10,009 nt of DNA from assembly GCA_038214535.1 (NCBI GenBank), contig JBBQRS010000148.1, positions 1 to 10,009 on the forward strand. Reading direction: 5' to 3'. Shown here in pieces: positions 5,286-10,009 of this stretch. A program made the position numbers and the translations under genes. The notes beneath the pieces are model-generated. The model was not told the DNA's origin. It saw nothing but the letters and a program-made list of their open reading frames with translations, and ran no database searches. Positions within the stretch are counted from its first letter, which is position 1. Every line of letters starts with the position of its first letter. The DNA is from JBBQRS01 sp038214535. Lineage in GTDB: Bacteria > Chloroflexota > Anaerolineae > CG2-30-64-16.

Positions 5286-8222
5286 ATGAAGGTTATTAAT
5301 CGAGCCCTGGCGACCTTTAAGGTCGCGCTGAAGCGGCTGCTCTCCCAGCCTGGCCTGGCCCTGGCGACGGTGATCGGGTTGATCGCGGCCGTGGCGCTCA
5401 CGATGAGCGTGCCGCTTTACGCCGACGCGATTTACTACCGGACGCTGCGGGCCGGCCTGTTCGATGCGCCCGCCGAGGGCACGGTGAGCAAGGCGCGCCC
5501 GCCCTTCGCCTACATGTTCCGCTACGTCGGCTCCTGGTATGACCCGCTGGAGTGGGAAGAGGTCGCGCCGGTGGATGCCTTCTTGTCCTCGCCGGGCCAG
5601 CCGGGCGGCGTTGACCTGGGCCTGCGGTTGCAAACACTGGTGCGCCACGTCAAGACCGACAACTTCCGGCTCTTCCCCGCCGATCAGGCGCAATACGCCG
5701 ACGTACGCGAGCCGCTGGCGTGGGTCTCCTACGGTTTCGCCAGCGACATCGAAAACCACATTGACATCATCGAGGGGCAGTTCCCCCCCCCCGCGCCCGC
5801 GGACGTGAACAGCCCGGTGCCGGTGCTGATCTCGGCGGCGCGCGCCGAGGAACTGGGGCTACAAGTCGGCGAAACCTTCACCACCTTCGCGCCGAAAACC
5901 GCCAACAACAAAACCTCCATCCAGATCCCCATCGAAATCGCCGGGGTGTGGCGCGCCACCGATCCCACTGAGGATTACTGGTTTTACGAACCGTCGGCGC
6001 TCGAAGACCTGTTGCTCATCCCGGAAGGGACCTTCATGCAACGAGTGTCCCCCGTCATCGAGGATGAGGTCTACGTTGCGCTATGGTATCTGGTGATGGA
6101 TGGTTCGAACGTCCACGCCAAGGATGCCGGCCCGCTGCTGCAGAAGCTGACTACCGCCCAACAGCAAACAGCCGCCCTGTTGCCCAACATGGCGCTGGCG
6201 ATTTCGCCGCAGGCGCCGCTCGCCGCATATCAAAAATCTTCGCGCCTACTCACCATCCTGCTCTACGCGTTCAGCGTGCCGATTATCGGCCTGCTGCTGG
6301 CGTTCATCATCCTGGTGGTGGGGCTGACGGTGAACCGGCAGCGCAACGAGATCGCCGTGCTGCGCTCGCGCGGCGCAACGTCGGGCCAGGTGGTCAGCAT
6401 CGCCGCGGTCGAGGGTCTCATCCTGGGCGCCATTGCGCTCGCCGTCGCGATCCCATTCAGCGAGTGGATCGCGCACACCATCGGGCGGGCGACCAGCTTC
6501 CTGAACTTCACCGCCGTCTCTAACCTGCGCGTGCAATCCACGACGACAACATTGCAATACGGCATCCTGGCCGTGGGGTTGGCGCTGGCCGCGCAACTGA
6601 TCCCGACGGTCGGCGCATCGCGCTTCACCATCGTCACCTACAAGCAGGATCGCGCCCGCTCGATGAAGCCGCCCTGGTGGCAACGCGCGTTCCTCGATTT
6701 CATCCTGATGGGCGTGTCAATTTATGGCCTGTACGTGCTGCGCCAACAGGGCAGCATCATCCTGCCGGGCGCAGAGACCGGGGCCAGCGATCCGTTTGCC
6801 AACCCGCTGTTGTTCCTGCTGCCCGCGCTGATGACCTTTTCGTTGACGCTGGTGATGATCCGGTTCCTGCCGCTCATCATGAACATCCTCGGCTGGATTG
6901 CGGGGCAGTTGGGCAGCGTGGGCACGATGCTGGCGGCGCGCCAGTTGGCCCGCACACCCGGCTTCTACACGGGGCCGCTGCTCCTGCTGACGCTCACGCT
7001 CAGCCTCTCGGCGTTCACCGCGTCGCTGGCGACCACGCTCGACAATCACCTGTATGACCAGACGTACTATAAGATCGGGTCGGACATGCACGTGGTGGAG
7101 TTGGGCGAAGACACGCAGATGTCGGGCGGCGGGTTCAGCATCGGCATGGGCGCGGGCGGCGGCAACGCCGCGGCGACCCCTCAGGAAGACCTGGGGCCGC
7201 GCTGGAACTTCCTGCCCGTCTCCGAATATCGGAAAGTTCCGGGGATACAGGGGTCGGCGCGCGTCGGTACCTACGGCGCGACCAGCCGGCTGAGCGGCGG
7301 CTCGCAGCGCGGCGTCTTCATGGGGATTGACCGGCTCGACTTTGGCAACGTGGCGGCGCGCTCGTGGCGCAACGACTATTCGCCCTATCGGCTGGGCACG
7401 CTGATGAACTCGCTGGCGGCCACGCCGAACGCGGTGCTGGTGCCCGGTCAGTACATGGCGCAGAATCAGCTCAAGGTGGGCGACACGATTCGCGTGGATG
7501 TGGACACCTACGGCACGCGCAGCGAACTGGACCTGAAGATCGCGGGCTGGTTCAACCTGTGGCCGACGTGGTATCCGGGCGCGGAAGACGAGGAGACGCT
7601 CTTCGTCGGCAACCTCGATTACTTGTATGAGCAGGCCGGCGACCAGTTCCCTTACGACGTGTGGCTGAAGACCGACCGCAACGTGGACCCTGAGGAGCTG
7701 GTGACGCAGATCCGGGCGCTGAATCTCAACGTGCTGGACTACGATGACGCGCTGGCCCGTGTGACGACGGAACAGCAACGACCGGAACGCCAGGGGTTGT
7801 TCGGCTTCCTCTCCATCGGCTTCGCCGCGGCGGCCCTGCTCACGGTGCTCGGCTTCTTCCTGTATGCGCTCTTCTCCTTCCGCCGGCGCTTCATCGAGTT
7901 GGGCATCCTGCGGGCCATCGGCCTTTCCGCCGGGCAAATGACCTCCTTCCTGGCATGGGAGCTGGCCTTCCTGATCCTGACGGGGCTGGTGGCGGGCACG
8001 GGGTTCGGCGTACTGGTCAGCAACCTCTTCATCCCGGCCCTGCAAGTGGGGTCGGGGCTGGAGGCGCAAATCCCGCCCTATCAGGTCATCATCGCGTGGG
8101 ACGCGATCTTCCGGATCTGGATGCTGTTCGGAGTCATGTTTGTGGTGGCGCTCGTGGTCCTGGCGGCGCTGCTGATGCGGATGCGCATCTTCCAGGCGGT
8201 CAAGCTAGGCGAGACAGCATAA
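5286..8222 (+). CDS. MacB/FtsX-type ABC transporter permease, two-module
   Basis: The protein is 978 aa. The ATG at 5286 follows TGAGGA (5272-5277) at 8 bases. An N-terminal membrane helix lies at ~24-46, then a large extracytoplasmic domain at ~47-318 resembling the MacB core domain. A first FtsX-type block has helices near 320-348, 371-393 and 422-445, followed by helices near 465-486, 506-531 and 557-583. A second outside domain (~584-838) carries a Gly-rich loop at 613-627. The C-terminal FtsX block has helices near 840-863, 884-912 and 935-963. The segment after the first helix of each FtsX block is similar: RNEIAVLRSRGATSGQV (353-369) and RRFIELGILRAIGLSAGQ (867-884), the usual site of ATPase contact. 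The protein thus carries both permease halves on one chain, about ten helices in all, against about four in MacB. Two ATPase genes follow directly. Substrate unknown; export or extraction of lipids, peptides or drugs are all possible. Confidence 0.88.
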   Translation: MKVINRALATFKVALKRLLSQPGLALATVIGLIAAVALTMSVPLYADAIYYRTLRAGLFDAPAEGTVSKARPPFAYMFRYVGSWYDPLEWEEVAPVDAFLSSPGQPGGVDLGLRLQTLVRHVKTDNFRLFPADQAQYADVREPLAWVSYGFASDIENHIDIIEGQFPPPAPADVNSPVPVLISAARAEELGLQVGETFTTFAPKTANNKTSIQIPIEIAGVWRATDPTEDYWFYEPSALEDLLLIPEGTFMQRVSPVIEDEVYVALWYLVMDGSNVHAKDAGPLLQKLTTAQQQTAALLPNMALAISPQAPLAAYQKSSRLLTILLYAFSVPIIGLLLAFIILVVGLTVNRQRNEIAVLRSRGATSGQVVSIAAVEGLILGAIALAVAIPFSEWIAHTIGRATSFLNFTAVSNLRVQSTTTTLQYGILAVGLALAAQLIPTVGASRFTIVTYKQDRARSMKPPWWQRAFLDFILMGVSIYGLYVLRQQGSIILPGAETGASDPFANPLLFLLPALMTFSLTLVMIRFLPLIMNILGWIAGQLGSVGTMLAARQLARTPGFYTGPLLLLTLTLSLSAFTASLATTLDNHLYDQTYYKIGSDMHVVELGEDTQMSGGGFSIGMGAGGGNAAATPQEDLGPRWNFLPVSEYRKVPGIQGSARVGTYGATSRLSGGSQRGVFMGIDRLDFGNVAARSWRNDYSPYRLGTLMNSLAATPNAVLVPGQYMAQNQLKVGDTIRVDVDTYGTRSELDLKIAGWFNLWPTWYPGAEDEETLFVGNLDYLYEQAGDQFPYDVWLKTDRNVDPEELVTQIRALNLNVLDYDDALARVTTEQQRPERQGLFGFLSIGFAAAALLTVLGFFLYALFSFRRRFIELGILRAIGLSAGQMTSFLAWELAFLILTGLVAGTGFGVLVSNLFIPALQVGSGLEAQIPPYQVIIAWDAIFRIWMLFGVMFVVALVVLAALLMRMRIFQAVKLGETA
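5783..5792 (+). repeat. Run of ten C inside the permease gene
   Basis: Ten consecutive cytosines encode part of the PPPAPAD loop (residues 167-173) in the first extracytoplasmic domain. The frame stays open through the run as given. Such tracts are prone to slippage in cells and to length errors in sequencing. Confidence 0.8.
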
Positions 8223-8224
8223 TT

Positions 8225-9229
8225 ATGTCAACTGAACCCTTTATCATCTGCGACAATCTGGTCAAGATCTACAAGATCGCCAACCTGGAAGTCTTTGCGC
8301 TGCAAGGACTCGACCTGGTAGTCGCGCCGGGCGAGCTGATGGGCATCGTCGGGGCCAGCGGGTCGGGTAAGAGCACCCTGATGAATATCCTGGGCGGGCT
8401 CGACCGGCCTTCCGCGGGGCGCGTGTGGGTGGATAACAACGACCTGCTCAAGATGTCGGATGCGGCGCTGAACCGCTACCGGCGGTCGAAGGTGGGGTTC
8501 GTCTGGCAGCAGGCCACCCGCAACCTGATCCCCTATCTGAGCGCGGTCGAGAACGTGCAACTGCCGATGACGCTGGCAGGCAACTCACGCGGGGCCAAGA
8601 AACGCGCGACCGATCTGCTGGAGATGGTGGGGCTGGGGCCGCGCAGCCATCACGGGCTGTCGCAACTCTCGGGCGGCGAGCAGCAACGCGTCGCCATTGC
8701 CGTGTCGTTGGCAAACAGCCCCATCCTGCTGCTGGCCGATGAGCCGACGGGCGAGGTGGATTCGCAGACGGCGCTCGCGATTTACCAGACGCTGCAAACG
8801 TTGAACCGCGAGCTGGGGGTGACGATCCTGATCGTGAGCCATGACACCGGCATTGCGCGCCACGTGCAACGCGTGGTGGCGATCCGCGACGGCAAGCTGG
8901 CGAGCGAGACGGTGCGCCAGACGGGGCAGAGCAACAACGGCGCGGAGGGCGCGCACGACGAAGACACCCATGTCGAAGACGTATTCGAGGAGATGGTGGT
9001 GCTCGACTCGGCGGGGCGGCTGCAAATCCCGAAGGATTATCTGGCGAGATTCAACATTCAGGGCCGCGCCAAGCTGGAGATGACGGAAGACGGCATCCTG
9101 ATTGTGCCGGCGGGTGGGCAGACCGAAGAGGTGATCCGGGAAACGCGCGCGGGTGAGCTGATCCCGACGGCGAAACGGCGCAACGTGCGCGATATGCTGC
9201 GACTGGGACGGGGGAAGAAGACATCGTGA
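8225..9229 (+). CDS. ABC transporter ATPase (LolD/MacB type) fused to a C-terminal AbrB-like domain
   Basis: The protein is 334 aa; family members are usually about 220-250. The ATG at 8225 lies 2 bp after the permease stop, which favours translational coupling. Residues 1-230 form the ATPase: Walker A GASGSGKST at 43-51, Q-loop WQQ at 94-96, signature LSGGEQ at 148-153, Walker B ILLLADEP at 167-174 with catalytic Glu173, and switch His206. All key residues are intact. An acidic linker follows at ~232-255 (GAHDEDTHVEDVFEE). Residues ~257-296 match the SpoVT/AbrB swapped-hairpin pattern: VVLDSAGRLQIPKDYL, then LEMTEDGILIVP. In that family the fold dimerises and often binds DNA, as in AbrB and MazE. 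The tail ends in a basic stretch at 317-332. The ATPase should power the upstream permease; the tail may mediate dimerisation, sensing or regulation, which is inference. Confidence 0.9.
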   Translation: MSTEPFIICDNLVKIYKIANLEVFALQGLDLVVAPGELMGIVGASGSGKSTLMNILGGLDRPSAGRVWVDNNDLLKMSDAALNRYRRSKVGFVWQQATRNLIPYLSAVENVQLPMTLAGNSRGAKKRATDLLEMVGLGPRSHHGLSQLSGGEQQRVAIAVSLANSPILLLADEPTGEVDSQTALAIYQTLQTLNRELGVTILIVSHDTGIARHVQRVVAIRDGKLASETVRQTGQSNNGAEGAHDEDTHVEDVFEEMVVLDSAGRLQIPKDYLARFNIQGRAKLEMTEDGILIVPAGGQTEEVIRETRAGELIPTAKRRNVRDMLRLGRGKKTS

Positions 9230-9963
9230 CGACGATTGAAGTCATTCCTGAAGAATTGATTGTGGCGGATGCGACGCCGGTTGTGCCTGCCGTGGAAGCG
9301 GTGGATGTGTATCGCACCTATAAGGTGGGAACGCGCGAGGTGCATGCGCTGCGCGGCATCAATATGCGCGTGGCCCCCGGCGAGTTCGTGGCGCTCAAGG
9401 GGCGGTCGGGCTCCGGCAAGACGACGCTGCTGAACGCGATCGGCGGGCTGGATCAGCCGACGTCGGGCCAGGTGCTGATTTTCGGGCAGGACACGGCGAC
9501 GATGAGCGACCGGGCGCGGACGCAGTGGCGTGCGCGGCAGGTAGGCTTCATCTTCCAGTCGTTCGGCCTGCTGCCCACGCTCTCGGCCTACGAGAACGTC
9601 GAGCTGATGTTGCGGATCGCCGGTAAGGGCCGCAAGATGCGGCATGACCGGGCGACCTATTGCCTGAACCTGGTGGGGCTGAGCAAGTGGATTCACCACC
9701 GGCCCTCGGAGATGTCGGGCGGGCAGCAGCAGCGCGTGGCGATTGCGCGTGCGCTGGCGAACGAGCCGCACCTGATCCTGGCCGACGAGCCGACGGGCGA
9801 ACTCGACTCGACCACCGGGCGCGAAATCCTCACGCTCTTCCAGGGCATCTGCGCGGAAGAAGGCATGACGATGCTGATGGCGACCCACGACCCGCTGGTG
9901 GATGACTACGTGGATCGCATCCTGATGCTGAAGGACGGGACGATTGAGGGGCACGAAGGGTAA
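9226..9963 (+). CDS. ABC transporter ATPase (LolD/MacB type), second subunit
   Basis: The protein is 245 aa, a normal family length. It starts with GTG at 9226, overlapping the TGA of the preceding gene (GTGA); a purine-rich GGGGGAAG (9210-9217) precedes it at 8 bases. Motifs: Walker A GRSGSGKTT at 59-67, Q-loop Gln111 (GFIFQSFGLLP), signature MSGGQQ at 163-168, Walker B LILADEP at 183-189 with Glu188, and switch His221. All are intact, so it should hydrolyse ATP. An N-terminal extension of about 25 residues rich in Val, Ala and Glu precedes the ATPase fold. It has no AbrB-like tail, unlike its neighbour. Overlap with that gene suggests equal production, fitting a heterodimer under the two-module permease. 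The remaining 46 bases of the window hold only a 10-bp palindrome (9968-9977). Confidence 0.92.
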   Translation: MTTIEVIPEELIVADATPVVPAVEAVDVYRTYKVGTREVHALRGINMRVAPGEFVALKGRSGSGKTTLLNAIGGLDQPTSGQVLIFGQDTATMSDRARTQWRARQVGFIFQSFGLLPTLSAYENVELMLRIAGKGRKMRHDRATYCLNLVGLSKWIHHRPSEMSGGQQQRVAIARALANEPHLILADEPTGELDSTTGREILTLFQGICAEEGMTMLMATHDPLVDDYVDRILMLKDGTIEGHEG

Positions 9964-10009
9964 CGTCGCTGCGCAGCATTCGATATGACATTGACTTCCG
10001 GTCCAACGT

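Noticed and set aside
6717..8069. Open frame of 450 codons on the - strand opposite the permease gene
   Set aside because: It lies wholly within the permease gene, whose membrane helices and FtsX motifs are clear. The antisense product is a low-complexity Arg/Gln/His/Glu-rich string.
9968..9977. Palindrome GCTGCGCAGC after the last gene, a possible terminator
   Set aside because: It has no loop and no T-run follows in the remaining bases, so a terminator is not supported within the window.

Overview
The window is from a high-GC bacterial chromosome. All five genes I can support lie on the + strand, and the gaps between them are full of foldback and tandem repeats. The repeat style, the lipoprotein-anchored efflux adaptor and the MacB/LolD-type ABC genes would fit Chloroflexota (Anaerolineae-like). 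This is an inference from general pattern recognition; there is no rRNA or marker gene here to confirm it.

Layout: (1) Positions 1-356 hold no gene. They contain a REP-like cluster: a 41-bp exact direct repeat at 1-41 and 247-287, several perfect hairpins, and a short pyrimidine-rich 8-bp tandem repeat just before the first gene. (2) 357-2552 encodes a three-part protein: an ADP-ribosylglycohydrolase-type catalytic domain, a beta-rich middle section, and a C-terminal LamG/DUF1080-like beta-sandwich. Its last codons and stop lie inside a 7-bp tandem repeat. (3) 2553-2859 holds no gene. It contains that heptamer array (2533-2602), an imperfect hairpin (2601-2668) and a 131-bp MITE-like inverted repeat (2669-2799). 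(4) 2860-3549 is a deoxyribose-phosphate aldolase (deoC). (5) 3550-3713 is a promoter and leader region with a good sigma-70-like promoter (TTGACG-17 bp-TAAACT with an extended -10). (6) 3714-9963 is a four-gene ABC exporter operon: lipoprotein HlyD/MacA-type adaptor, 978-aa MacB/FtsX-type permease, ATPase 1 with an AbrB-like tail, and ATPase 2. The 150-bp gap between adaptor and permease is almost filled by a long transcribed foldback. Permease and ATPase 1 are 2 bp apart, and the two ATPase genes overlap (GTGA). (7) 9964-10009 shows nothing beyond a 10-bp palindrome.

How they work together: adaptor, permease and two ATPases form a complete MacAB/LolCDE-like export machine. The permease carries two FtsX-type modules on one chain, so the two different ATPases may form a heterodimer, one under each half. 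The substrate cannot be read from the sequence. The ADP-ribosylglycohydrolase-like protein and deoC may both act on ribosyl or deoxyribosyl compounds, but repeats separate them and a shared operon is not shown. The most unusual point is the SpoVT/AbrB-like domain fused to the C-terminus of ATPase 1.
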